Source of the DNA: Martensiomyces pterosporus
Taxonomy: Eukaryota; Kickxellomycota; Kickxellomycetes; Kickxellales; Kickxellaceae
NCBI GenBank assembly: GCA_025201845.1
Contig: MU603949.1
Span: 133,979-197,978, forward strand
Length of the DNA stretch: 64,000 bases
Direction of reading: 5' to 3'
Of the stretch, positions 20,897-30,313 are shown one piece after another (position 1 is the stretch's first letter; each line of letters opens with the position of its first letter). The notes below the pieces were generated by a model. It was not told the origin of the DNA. It made no database searches and saw nothing but the letters and a program-made list of their open reading frames with translations. The translations under genes were made by a program, and so were the position numbers.

Positions 20897-21862
20897 ATGT
20901 CGTGGCTATATCGGTTGATGCGCCGTCCTAGATTTCGGATGGGCACAGGGAATCAATTTGCAGTGTATGCCGGGAAGCGGTGGGTCGCCTCTGCTACGCC
21001 ACCTGGCAAGGACACCGGCCAGCGGCTAAAGAAGCCCAGCGATCTGGCTGGCTTGGCTCAGGCGCTTCTTAGCGACGCCCTCGGGGACTCGGACACAGGC
21101 AACACGCGTTCCTTGCCTGAATTTCCCTCATTCGAATCGCCATTAGTGCCTGCCGAAGCCGAACAGGGCCTCGATATCTCTGATGAGCTAATAGTGCCCA
21201 CAGCAGAGCAGCCATCCAAGCACTGGACGCAGGACGAAAAGATGAGGCTGAAGAGACTAGTCGAGGAGAGCAGAGCCAAGTATTCGCAGCGAGTCAATTG
21301 GGAAGAGATACAGAGGCACTTCAAGGATCGCACGAAGATTGCATGCATGTTTGCCTATACAGCGCTGAATCCGCAGCACGGGATAGGGATAAAACAGGAG
21401 TTGGTGCGCCAGAAGCTGCCAGCACGCCGCGTGTTTATTCCAGCTGAGCGCCAGGCGTTGATTGCTGCCGTGCGCAAGTATGGCGAGCACAGCTGGCTCC
21501 GGGTTGCCAAGGAGATGGAGCGTGTGACTGGGGTCGTCAGGGCAAAACCTACGTATAGGACACTCTGGCACCTCGCTTTGTGCCCCAAAGCGCAGGCTGC
21601 CCCCGAATGGACTGAGGAGAAGACTACGCGGCTGCGTGAATTGGTCAGCTTGCATGGTCCCGACGAAGTCTTTATCACATACAGGTTCTTTCCAGAGTAC
21701 ACGCCGTACATCATCCGTGAGCTGATCAACGGTCTGGGCACAGGGAGAGAGGGTAAAGATCCTCGATTCAAGGCAGCGTTTGAAGACAGGAGCGCCTCTT
21801 CCAGCCGCAGCAATGGCACCATGTCTGAGCTGGCATCGATCGCCACCGCCAAGGCGAGCTAG
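20897..21862 (+). CDS. Myb/SANT-repeat protein, possible mitochondrial presequence
   Basis: 321 residues. Three Myb/SANT-like segments can be seen: one starting 'HWTQDEKMRLKRLV' and continuing to 'FKDRTKIACMF' (about residues 108-155), one with 'IPAERQALIAAVRKYGEHSW' in two parts (about 175-225), and a weaker one starting 'EWTEEKTTRLRELV' (about 233-275). The first 35 residues are rich in Arg, lack acidic residues and include 'MRRPRFRMG', which suggests a mitochondrial presequence, although a nuclear protein with a basic N-terminus is also possible. Similar SANT-repeat proteins with unknown roles occur in fungal genomes. No ortholog can be named. Confidence 0.72.
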   Translation: MSWLYRLMRRPRFRMGTGNQFAVYAGKRWVASATPPGKDTGQRLKKPSDLAGLAQALLSDALGDSDTGNTRSLPEFPSFESPLVPAEAEQGLDISDELIVPTAEQPSKHWTQDEKMRLKRLVEESRAKYSQRVNWEEIQRHFKDRTKIACMFAYTALNPQHGIGIKQELVRQKLPARRVFIPAERQALIAAVRKYGEHSWLRVAKEMERVTGVVRAKPTYRTLWHLALCPKAQAAPEWTEEKTTRLRELVSLHGPDEVFITYRFFPEYTPYIIRELINGLGTGREGKDPRFKAAFEDRSASSSRSNGTMSELASIATAKAS

Positions 21863-22565
21863 CGCACCAACAATGTTCCTGACAACACCTAGCGCAGCAG
21901 CTCCAGCTGATGCAACCAACCGGACTTGCCTTTCCATTTATAGACGGCAATTGGTTCAAGCATTGTATCCTGGTCCCTGGGTGTTTACGCTTTGTTTCCC
22001 CCTGCTTGAGTCGCTTTGTGGTTCATCTGCGCGCTCCTTTGTGGCATGCTCCCATTGTACTCTCACATCACCCGAAGATCCGCTACTGGCTGGTGGGAGA
22101 CAGATCAGTACGTGCTGTAAATGTAGCCGCTCTCACATGTCGGTTGCATGGCCGTCAGCTTTCCGCTTCCATCTAGAACTTCCCATTTGCCCACTTCAAA
22201 TAAAGACCCGAGCATTCTATCTTTATCTCCAGCCATGCTCTCATTCGGATGTCTGGTTCGAGTGCCAAGAGATGCACCAGCCGTCCCCACGCTCCCTGCC
22301 ACCTCTTCCATTGTCTTGTTTGACAACTGGCACCCAATATGCCCCTACGTGCATACTATACGCACTACATTTTGCCGCACATCTAGCCCTAGCTGTGTGC
22401 AGGATGAGCTGATTGTATGCTGCGGTTGCTTGTAGGCAGCCCCTCTGTATAAATATGCAAGCACGCCTGCACTGTCCTCCCGAGCTCCACTCAATAACTT
22501 GTATCCGCCGTACCCTATGCCATTTAGCACACCGCCTAATCCTCTGAGTTAAGAAATAGCACACC
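21863..22565 (+). promoter_or_regulatory. Upstream region of the first acid phosphatase, with elements shared with copy 2
   Basis: A TATAAATA box at 22448-22455 lies 110 bases before the first phosphatase ATG. Two blocks are also found before copy 2 at almost the same distance: a 13-mer TGTTTACGCTTTG (21982-21994; 25030-25042 in copy 2) and the 12-mer TTCCATCTAGAA (22167-22178; 25209-25220 in copy 2). The order and spacing are conserved, while the sequence between has diverged, so these may be transcription-factor sites or simply the best-kept remains of the tandem duplication. Confidence 0.55.
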
Positions 22566-24339
22566 ATGCACCTCCTGCCTCTCTCGCCTATTGTTCTTGC
22601 CGCCGCCTATGCTGCGTCAGCTGCTGCTACCCCTGCGAAGCATACACCCACTGCTACCCCTGCCAAGGGCGCCTCGGCTGCCGCATCCGCCACCGCATCA
22701 ACCGCTGCTACTTCTCCCACAGCACCTACTTCTGGACCTTCCATCAATGGCACCACCTTTGATACTGACGTGTCAAAGTACAACTTTGATGACACCGGGT
22801 ACAACTACTGTCAGGCGCCATTCCCATCTCAAGACTCGTACAAGGCAGTACCAGGCGCACAGCTAGAGTTTGTGCAGCTAGTTGTACGTCATGGAGACCG
22901 CACGCCCGAGCGCATTCTCCCGGTTGAGGACACCACNNNNNNNNNNNNNNNNNNNNNNNNNNNNNNNNNNNNNNNNNNNNNNNNNNNNNNNNNNNNNNNN
23001 NNNNNNNNNNNNNNNNNNNNNNNNNNNNNNNNNNNNNNNNNNNNNNNNNNNNNNNNNNNNNNNNNNNNNNNNNNNNNNNNNNNNNNNNNNNNNNNNNNNN
23101 NNNNNNNNNNNNNNNNNNNNNNNNNNNNNNNNNNNNNNNNNNNNNNNNNNNNNNNNNNNNNNNNNNNNNNNNNNNNNNNNNNNNNNNNNNNNNNNNNNNN
23201 NNNNNNNNNNNNNNNNNNNNNNNNNNNNNNNNNNNNNNNNNNNNNNNNNNNNNNNNNNNNNNNNNNNNNNNNNNNNNNNNNNNNNNNNNNNNNNNNNNNN
23301 NNNNNNNNNNNNNNNNNNNNNNNNNNNNNNNNNNNNNNNNNNNNNNNNNNNNNNNNNNNNNTCAAACCAGATATGGAAGGGCAGCTGCGAGTCTGGGCAG
23401 CTGACCGACCGCGGTAAGGCCCAGCACCACTACTTGGGCACCCAGCTCCGCTCCATCTACGTTGGCAAGCTTGGGTTCCTTCCCAGCGCCCTCACCAGCA
23501 CTGACTCGGTATATGTGAGGACAACCTACGTGTGGCGCACCAAGAACACCGCCGAGAGCCTTCTCGGTGGCCTGTGGCCAAACAGGGGCCATGACTCCAC
23601 TGACGCCATCACTCTTCACACCTACCCCCAGAGCATCGAGACCATGAGTCCAAATGCTGCAGCGTGCCCAAAAGTATCTGTCTTGTCCAAGGAGATCACC
23701 ACATCCGACCAGTTCAAGCAATTCCTCAAAGAAGAGAACGGCCTGATGGCCAAGCTGAACGGCAACCTTGGCGTCAGCGGGTCCAGCTGGACCAAGAATT
23801 GGGGCAACCAGGTTGATGTTCTTCTCTCGCGCCTCTGCCACGGAATGAAGCTCCCCTGCACTAACAACACCAACTGCCCTACTGACGCGGATGTCGCCCA
23901 GACCATGCGCAATGGCCACTACCAGTATGCATTCAACTACCGCGACCACCCACTGGCGCAAAACTACACCCGCCTGGCTATTGGGTCGTTCCTTGCCACC
24001 CTGAGGGACCAGATGCAGAACCACATTGCTGGAAAGACCAATAAGCTCAAGATCGCGATCTACTCGGGCCACGACTCGACCGTCGCTCCTATTCTGGGCG
24101 TCCTCAAAGCGTCAAACAGGGACATGCTCTGGCCACCCTATGCGTCCAACATTGCCTTTGAGCTCTGGAGGAAGAGCGATGGCGGCCGCGTTGTCCGCGT
24201 CATTCACAATGGCCAAACGCTCCAGCTTCAGAGCGGCGCCCAGTGGTGCGATATGGAGTCATGCCCAGTAGCCCAGTTCGCAAAGTATCTCGATGACTAC
24301 ATCCCCCAGGACATTGCTGCTGAGTGCGCCAGCAAGTAG
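22566..24339 (+). CDS. Secreted histidine acid phosphatase, copy 1 (interrupted by an N gap)
   Basis: Starts with a signal peptide (MHLLPLSPIVLAAAYAASAAA) and a Thr/Ala/Ser/Pro-rich mucin-like linker to about residue 60. The catalytic motif 'VRHGDRTPE' follows, with H109 as the phospho-acceptor. After the N run (22937-23361) the frame continues with 'SNQIWKGSCESGQLTDRGK', and the 'GHDSTVAPIL' segment carries the general acid HD pair. Several Asn-x-Thr/Ser sites point to N-glycosylation. The frame changes across the N run as printed, but the paralogues lack only 124 bases there, and a 124-base gap would keep one frame. Function is acid hydrolysis of extracellular phosphomonoesters, by family. 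Unlike copies 2 and 3 it keeps the Pro of the RHGxRxP motif. Confidence 0.88.
22937..23361. other. Assembly gap of 425 Ns inside phosphatase copy 1
   Basis: The two ends align with copy 2 at 25962 and 26087, which leaves 124 bases missing by homology. The printed N run is 301 bases longer; 301 leaves remainder 1 on division by three, which is exactly the observed frame shift. The gap length is therefore probably an estimate and not a real insertion. The missing part should encode the segment after the catalytic motif. Confidence 0.8.
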
Positions 24340-24714
24340 ATCGAGACTGTGGCAATAGAGACTGCCCACATTCTGCGTTGCTTCTTTGTGTTGAAATTGA
24401 AAGAAACAAGCTAGCAACATGCAAACATGCCATTATTACAAGCTCTGCAGCACTGTACAAGCTGCGCACCCCTCCACTGCCTACCAGCCTGACCAACACA
24501 GGCCCTCCTCGAGAACATCAGTAAGACTGGGAATATTCTGAGTGCATTCGATCTTGTTTTGCTCCGACCCATCACCAGCCACCACCGATTGCCCCCACCG
24601 TGGCGACCCCGAGAACCAGCATTGGCTCTGTGCACATACAGGCAGCGGCTCCAACGGACAGACAACCAAGCCTGGTTTCCACGAACACTGCCCGTGCATC
24701 TGGCCCCTCCCAGC

Positions 24715-24930
24715 CAAGGCGCGCCTGCTTGCAGTCTGTGCAGCCATAGGCGCTGGCCCGATATGAACGGAGAGCGCCCTCTTGTTTGCGTAAATCCTTA
24801 CGAGCTCGCCTGCCGCTGCCGTCAAGGCGCGCCTGCTTGCAGTCTGTGCAGCCATAGGCGCTGGCCCGATATGAACGGAGAGCGCCCTCTTGTTTGCGTA
24901 AATCCTTACGAGCTCGCCTGCCGCTGCCGT
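24715..24930. repeat. Perfect 108 bp tandem duplication
   Basis: The unit 24715-24822 is repeated without change at 24823-24930. The unit starts CAAGGCGCGCC and ends CCGCTGCCGT. There are no Ns nearby, so unlike the two contig-overlap artefacts this looks like a genuine recent duplication, though an assembly error cannot be excluded. It lies 667 bases before the copy 2 ATG. Confidence 0.9.
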
Positions 24931-24973
24931 CACTGTGCTTGCAGTGCAGCAGAGACACTCCGTAATAGGCACG

Positions 24974-24982
24974 CCGCACGTG
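24974..24982. promoter_or_regulatory. CACGTG E-box upstream of phosphatase copy 2
   Basis: CCGCACGTG at 24974-24982, 615 bases before the copy 2 ATG. The same 9-mer occurs 567 bases before copy 3. CACGTG is the core bound by Pho4/NUC-1-type bHLH factors in phosphate starvation in other fungi. The 6-mer occurs by chance several times in this window, so the support is modest. Confidence 0.35.
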
Positions 24983-25597
24983 CCGGCTTGAAGGGCAGTT
25001 TCTAGGTCGAACATTCCGCCCTGCCCCCTTGTTTACGCTTTGCAGCCCGTCTCCCGCCAACCAACAGCGGGTCTTCAGGCGGGGGCGTGCAACGAGGGGT
25101 GCTGCAAAGGAGCACGCAGTGCGCTGCAAAGGGACCCAGGTGGGAATAAAATACGGTTTGCAAGTGGATCTTCCCACATGCCGCTTTCATATGCTGCTGG
25201 CCCCCCATTTCCATCTAGAAGACGCTGCTTGTCTCTCGTGCGTGCACTATGTCTGCCGCAAAGCAAGCTCTTGCCTGGCTGCCTGGCTCAGGTGGCAGCT
25301 GGTGTGCAAGCGCGTTTGCCCCAACACTCGTCCCTCGTTCCTTTTTTGGTGGCAGAGTAGGCATGTGTCGAATGAGAGCATGCCATACACAGTGCATCCA
25401 ACTCAAGCTGCGCATGAGATGAGTGGAGTGCAGCGCTGTTTGCTAGTGGATAGCTGCCCGTTTAAATGCCAGAGCTCTTCCACGCTCGTAGCCCCTGAGG
25501 TCCACATTCAGTAGCCCGTATCCTTGCTCTGCCACCTTCCTTGTTATTTTTCCCACACCTACTCTCCTATATTCCTGTGCTGCTTAGCGAATACACA

Positions 25598-27067
25598 ATG
25601 CACATTCTGTCTCTCTCGCCCGTTGTGCTCGCCGCCGCATACGCTGCTTCAGTTGCTGCTGCTCCTGCTTCTGCCTCTGTGTCTGCCTCTGCGTCTGCTT
25701 CTCAGACCTCCGTGACTGCATCCGCCGCTGCTGCTACATCTGCTCCCGCACCTGTCTCTGGATCTTCCGTCACTGGCACCACATACGACACCGGTGTGTC
25801 CAAGTACACCTTTGACGACGCCTCGTACAACTACTGCCAGGCAGCTGTCCCATCCTGCCAGACCTACAAGGCTGTGCCCAACGCCAAGCTCGAATTCGTT
25901 CAGCTTGTTGTGCGCCACGGAGATCGAACCACTGAGCACGTTATCCCCAACGAGGACACCACCTGGACTTGCGATGGCGTTGAGGAGGATATCTACCTGC
26001 ACGGCACCAAGCAGCCCAAGCAGAACACTACCGGCACTGTCAAGCAGGTCATCGAGATCCCTGCGTGGAACAAGAAGACTGGATTTTCAAACCAGATATG
26101 GAAGGGCAGCTGCGAGTCTGGGCAGCTGACTGACCGCGGTAAGGCCCAGCACCACTACTTGGGCACCCAGCTACGTGAGATCTATGTTAACAGGCTCAAA
26201 TACCTTCCCAGCAAGCTCGCCGACCCCGAGTCTGTCTACGTCAGATCCACCTACGTGTGGCGCACAAAGAACTCGGCTGAGAGCCTTCTCGGTGGCCTGT
26301 GGCCAGACAGGGGCCATGACTCCACTGACGCCATCACTCTTCACACCTACCCCCAGAGCATCGAGACCATGTTCGACAACGCTGGAGCCTGCCCCAAGAT
26401 CACCGACCTCTCAAACAAGATCACCGGTTCGGACCAGTTCCAGCAGTTCCTCAAGGAGGAGAACGCCCTGATGGCCAAGCTGAACAGCAACTTTGGTGTC
26501 AGCGGATCCAGCTGGAATGGCAGCTGGACTGGCCAGCTCGATGTCCTTATGCCCCGCCACTGCTACGGAATGAAGCTCCCCTGCAACGCCACCGCCAACA
26601 ACTGCCCCACCGATGCCGATGTCGCCCAGACCATGCGTAATGCCAACTTCCAGTATGCATTCAAGTACCGCGACCACCCTCTTGCTCCCAAGTTCACCCG
26701 TCTCGCCATTGGGTCGTTCCTTGCCACCCTGAGGGACCAGGTGCAGGACCGCATTGCTGGAAAGATCGATAAGCTCAAGATTGCGATCTACTCGGGCCAC
26801 GACTCGACCGTCGCTCCTATTCTTGGTGTTCTGAAGGCTTCGAACAAGGACATGCTCTGGCCGCCCTATGCCTCTAGCTTGGCCTTTGAGCTCTGGAAGA
26901 AGACCGACGGCAGCCGTGTCATTCGCGCTATCTACAACGGGCACACCCTCCAGCTTCAGAAGGGTGCTGAGTGGTGCGATTTGGAATCGTGTCCTGTCGA
27001 GAAGTTCGCAAAGTATCTTGAGGACTACATCCCCCAGGACATTGCTGCCGAGTGCTCCGCCAAATAA
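25598..27067 (+). CDS. Secreted histidine acid phosphatase, copy 2 (intact)
   Basis: 489 residues and intact. The start at 25598 gives a signal peptide (MHILSLSPVVLAAAYAASVAAAP) followed by a Ser/Ala/Thr linker to about residue 60. Catalytic motifs are 'VRHGDRTTE' (H107) and 'GHDSTVAPIL' (H401, D402). The Pro of RHGxRxP is Thr here. The mature chain has several Cys residues and N-glycosylation sequons. An upstream in-frame ATG at 25541 would put extra hydrophobic residues before the signal peptide and is not preferred. An AATAAA at 27120-27125 follows the stop by 52 bases. Long stretches are nearly identical to copy 1 at the DNA level, whereas the signal and linker regions differ. Confidence 0.95.
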   Translation: MHILSLSPVVLAAAYAASVAAAPASASVSASASASQTSVTASAAAATSAPAPVSGSSVTGTTYDTGVSKYTFDDASYNYCQAAVPSCQTYKAVPNAKLEFVQLVVRHGDRTTEHVIPNEDTTWTCDGVEEDIYLHGTKQPKQNTTGTVKQVIEIPAWNKKTGFSNQIWKGSCESGQLTDRGKAQHHYLGTQLREIYVNRLKYLPSKLADPESVYVRSTYVWRTKNSAESLLGGLWPDRGHDSTDAITLHTYPQSIETMFDNAGACPKITDLSNKITGSDQFQQFLKEENALMAKLNSNFGVSGSSWNGSWTGQLDVLMPRHCYGMKLPCNATANNCPTDADVAQTMRNANFQYAFKYRDHPLAPKFTRLAIGSFLATLRDQVQDRIAGKIDKLKIAIYSGHDSTVAPILGVLKASNKDMLWPPYASSLAFELWKKTDGSRVIRAIYNGHTLQLQKGAEWCDLESCPVEKFAKYLEDYIPQDIAAECSAK

Positions 27068-27141
27068 ACGGGTGTCTACAGCCCAGCAGTTTGGTTGTAT
27101 GCGATACTGCTTTTTGCCTAATAAATTGAGATGCAGCAATA

Positions 27142-27150
27142 CCGCACGTG
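27142..27150. promoter_or_regulatory. CACGTG E-box upstream of phosphatase copy 3
   Basis: CCGCACGTG at 27142-27150, 567 bases before the copy 3 ATG and just after the copy 2 polyadenylation signal. It matches the 9-mer before copy 2. A shared block CCCCATTTCC, found before copy 2 at about 25204 and before copy 3 at about 27352, is a second trace of common promoter ancestry. Confidence 0.35.
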
Positions 27151-27717
27151 TCTTTAGACAATGCAAATATTGTCACCACGTTGTGCAAAGCTGCAGTGCA
27201 ATGTAGCGCACAGGCGAGCAGAAGCACGCCAAGGATATTGTGGCGCAATCACAGTGCCATGCGCCCTGGCTACACAGGCGTGGTGCTTAATTGCTATCAC
27301 TGGCCAGTGCTAGCTAACACATGCAATTCCCGCTCGCAAGAAGCCTCCCTCCCCCATTTCCCTCTGCCAGAGAGCTGCTCCAGATGCACTCACTTTGTTC
27401 TCCCTGCCATGCGAGAGCATGGCTTTCAGCTTGGTTTACTTGTTGCATGCGCACCTGCCTTCCCACACCCAACGCCACCTCCCACGCTTTTCGCGCAGCG
27501 TGAAACCCGTATTCAGTGCTCAAATTGCATAGAAACCCAAATCCTCCGTCGCTTCCACCCGCTATGGAGATGCCGCCACAAAGAGGTCCTTGCTCTCTCG
27601 TTTCTTCTCCACCCATGTCATATACTCTCCATCCTCCATGCCTACATCCAATACACTCCACAACCACCCTCTCATCATCCCCTATCTTATACACTAGCCA
27701 ACTTAGCGACCTGTGCC

Positions 27718-29133
27718 ATGTATCTGCTACCCCTGTCTCTGGTTCTGGTTGCTGCAGCGTACGCAGCAGTCGCCATATCAGCCACTCCACTCAACGCACC
27801 CAGATACTCTTCCAGCCCTCCCAGTGGCAGCAGCAGCAGCAGCAGCACGCTCAATACTGATGTGTCAGAGTATAACTTTGACGACTCCGGCTACACTTAC
27901 TGCCAGGCACCATTCCCCTCGAAGGACTCTTACACCGCCATCCCAGATGCCGAGGTGGAGCTTGTTCAGCTGGTAGTGCGCCACGGAGACCGCACTACAG
28001 AACACATTCTACCAAACGAGGACACCACGTGGACCTGCGATGGCGTCGAGGACGACATGTATCTGCACGGTGCCCAGCAGCCAAAGCAGAACACCACCGG
28101 CTCGGTGAAGCAGGTCATCATCATCCCTGAGTGGAACAAGAAGTACGGCTACTCAAACCAGATCTGGAAGGGCAGCTGCGAGTCCGGCCAGCTTACCGAC
28201 CGCGGCAAGTCGCAGCACCGCTTCCTCGGCTCCCAGCTGCGTGGCATCTACGTTGACAAACTCGGGTTCCTTCCTAGCAAGCTCGAGGACCTTGCTTCTG
28301 TTTACGTCAGGACGACATACTACTGGCGTACCAAGAACTCTGTGGAGAGCCTGCTTGGCGGCCTGTGGCCCAACCGAGGCTACAGCTCCGACGATGCCAT
28401 CCCTCTGCACTCGCTGCCTCAGCGCATCGAGGATCTTTATGGCAACTCCGATGCCTGTCCCAAGGTTGACGATCTTTACAACCAGATCATCGGCTCCAGC
28501 CACTTCCTAGACTTCCTCAAAGAGGAGAAGCCTCTGATGACCAAGCTGAACAGCAACTTTGGCGAAGAGGGAGGAGACTGGACAAGCAACTGGAACAACC
28601 AAGTCGACGTCCTCCTCCCGCGCCACTGCCATGGGATGAAGCTTCCTTGCAACTCTCCAAACAAGGACTGTCCAACCGATGCAGATGTCGCCCAAGCCAT
28701 GCGCAATGGCCACTACCAGTATGCCTACACCTACAGAGACAACCCTCTGGCACACAACTTTACTCGCCTGTCTATTGGCTCGTTCCTTGGCACGCTCAAC
28801 GAGCAAAGACAGGCGCATATCGCTGGAAAGAGCAGCAAAGTCAAGCTGGCGATCTACTCCGCGCACGACACATCCATTGCCCCGATTCTGGGTGTCCTCA
28901 AGGCTTCCAACAGGAGCATGCTTTGGCCTCCCTATGCGTCCAACATCGCCTTTGAGCTGTGGAAGAAGAAGGACGGCAGCCGTGTTATTCGTGTCATCCA
29001 CAACGGCCACACGCTCAAGATCATGCCTGGCAGTGAGTGGTGTGACTTGGAATCGTGCCCACTAGACAGGTTCAACGAGTACATCCAGAACTACATCCCG
29101 CAAAACATCACCGCCGAGTGTGCAGCCAAGTAG
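27718..29133 (+). CDS. Secreted histidine acid phosphatase, copy 3
   Basis: 471 residues. The ATG at 27718 gives a signal peptide (MYLLPLSLVLVAAAYAAVAI) and a shorter linker that includes a run of nine Ser. The open frame extends upstream without a signal sequence and is leader. Catalytic motifs are 'VRHGDRTTE' (H89) and 'SAHDTSIAPIL', where the Gly before the HD pair is Ala. It is more diverged than copies 1 and 2 are from each other, both in protein and in codon choice. Its stop lies 163 bases before the stop of the convergent ATP10 gene. Confidence 0.95.
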   Translation: MYLLPLSLVLVAAAYAAVAISATPLNAPRYSSSPPSGSSSSSSTLNTDVSEYNFDDSGYTYCQAPFPSKDSYTAIPDAEVELVQLVVRHGDRTTEHILPNEDTTWTCDGVEDDMYLHGAQQPKQNTTGSVKQVIIIPEWNKKYGYSNQIWKGSCESGQLTDRGKSQHRFLGSQLRGIYVDKLGFLPSKLEDLASVYVRTTYYWRTKNSVESLLGGLWPNRGYSSDDAIPLHSLPQRIEDLYGNSDACPKVDDLYNQIIGSSHFLDFLKEEKPLMTKLNSNFGEEGGDWTSNWNNQVDVLLPRHCHGMKLPCNSPNKDCPTDADVAQAMRNGHYQYAYTYRDNPLAHNFTRLSIGSFLGTLNEQRQAHIAGKSSKVKLAIYSAHDTSIAPILGVLKASNRSMLWPPYASNIAFELWKKKDGSRVIRVIHNGHTLKIMPGSEWCDLESCPLDRFNEYIQNYIPQNITAECAAK

Positions 29134-29296
29134 ATGGTGGCTGCGGAGAGCTGTGCAATCCACGTAAATAATCGCTTCCATGGTGCTGGCATGGCTCCCT
29201 TGTGTTGGATGTGGAAAGGAAGTAAACTAGCAGTCTACAAATATATGATTACTATAAGCCCTGCAGCTGTGCGCAAAATGCATGTCTCCCCTCCTA

Positions 29297-30313
29297 TCAG
29301 TTTGGCTTGCGCAAAAGCTCTTCGGTCAGCGCAATCATCGTAGCCCCCTCGGACTTGACTGCCTCTCCGTTGGCGTACCACCGGATACGGGTTTTTGGAT
29401 CGACCAGGAACGCATAGCCCAGAAGCGAGTTCGCAATGCCCAAAGCGCTTTTCAGCGACTCGACGGCGCCAAAGTGCACCACATAGCTATCGTGTCTATG
29501 TTTGGGAATGATGCGCTTCGTATACGGGAGACACAGCTTGAGCACAGCAGCCTTCGCCCAGTTCTCCTCGATGTTCACCTGAACGACCTGCACCTTCTTG
29601 CGGTCCGCAAAGCTCTTCTCAAAAACATTGATATAGCTCAGCGTGTGCTTCTCGGCAAACTTGACAAATTCAATAGTAAGCAGCGTGGTCTTTCCTCTGC
29701 ACATCTGCGAGATATCGACAGCATTGCCATTCAGCGTTTTCCCTTCGAGGTTGGGCAAGAACCGCGCATTTTTGGCCGGAATCAGCTGGGTCGGAGCCTC
29801 AAACAGCTTCTCGCCGTTGTCGCGCAAGTCAAGGATGTTCTGCCAGTGCGACTCGCCGATCTCGCGGATGATCTTTGCTCTAGTCTCGAGGTTCTTTTCG
29901 GGGCTAAGGATGTCGCGCCACTTCTGCTCAAACTTCTCCTTGAACGCCTTGTGCTTCAGCTTTTCTGCCTGCACAGGCTGTCCTACAGCATCGCCGGGAG
30001 CGATTGTCTTGCGGGGCTTTGGCCGTGGCCGGGGGAACCGGGTGTTGCCGATATATTCGATTTTACGCTGCTCCGGCTCCTCGCCAGCCCTGCCCTCTGT
30101 GGCTGTCTGTGTGTTTTCTGCTGCTGGCTTGCTGTCCTCGCTCTTGTCTGCGGCGCTAGCACCGCCCTTACTCTTATCGCCGCCCTTATCAGCTGCGGCG
30201 TTTGAGCGCTGAACAGCTCCACTATGCAACGCACGTCCTGATCTAATTGCTGACACACACGCAGTCGAGCCAACAGCCCGCACTGGTGCTCTGGTAAACG
30301 CCGCCAACATCAT
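29297..30313 (-). CDS. ATP10: ATP10, F1F0-ATP synthase assembly factor
   Basis: 338 residues. The N-terminus is a mitochondrial presequence (MMLAAFTRAPVRAVGS, several Arg, no acidic residues), followed by a charged, apparently disordered linker (residues ~38-100). The C-terminal ~230 residues match the ATP10 family, with a thioredoxin-like fold including 'RGKTTLLTIEFVKFAEKH', 'IEENWAKAAVLKL' and a closing 'YAFLVDPKTRIRWYANGEA' strand pair. Atp10 protects newly made Atp6 in the inner membrane during ATP synthase assembly (family knowledge). Two ATGs lie in tandem at the start (30313 and 30310). Confidence 0.92.
   Translation of the reverse strand: MMLAAFTRAPVRAVGSTACVSAIRSGRALHSGAVQRSNAAADKGGDKSKGGASAADKSEDSKPAAENTQTATEGRAGEEPEQRKIEYIGNTRFPRPRPKPRKTIAPGDAVGQPVQAEKLKHKAFKEKFEQKWRDILSPEKNLETRAKIIREIGESHWQNILDLRDNGEKLFEAPTQLIPAKNARFLPNLEGKTLNGNAVDISQMCRGKTTLLTIEFVKFAEKHTLSYINVFEKSFADRKKVQVVQVNIEENWAKAAVLKLCLPYTKRIIPKHRHDSYVVHFGAVESLKSALGIANSLLGYAFLVDPKTRIRWYANGEAVKSEGATMIALTEELLRKPN

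Larger units (their letters stand above)
24340..25597. other. Intergenic region between phosphatase copies 1 and 2
   Basis: About 1.26 kb without a supported gene. It holds a perfect 108 bp tandem duplication (24715-24930), a CACGTG site and the shared promoter blocks described for copy 1. Open frames here are products of the tandem duplication and carry no domain. Confidence 0.55.

Noticed and set aside
22241..22265. GGTTCGAGTGCC as a possible tRNA B box
   Set aside because: It misses the last positions of the B-box consensus and there is no A box or cloverleaf around it.
24481..25177. 177- and 201-codon frames with an internal repeat upstream of phosphatase copy 2
   Set aside because: The repeat comes from the 108 bp tandem duplication (36 codons per unit); no start, signal or domain supports coding.
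27148..27717. Long N-terminal extension of phosphatase copy 3
   Set aside because: The extra 190 codons lack a signal peptide, and the internal ATG at 27718 gives one matching copies 1 and 2.
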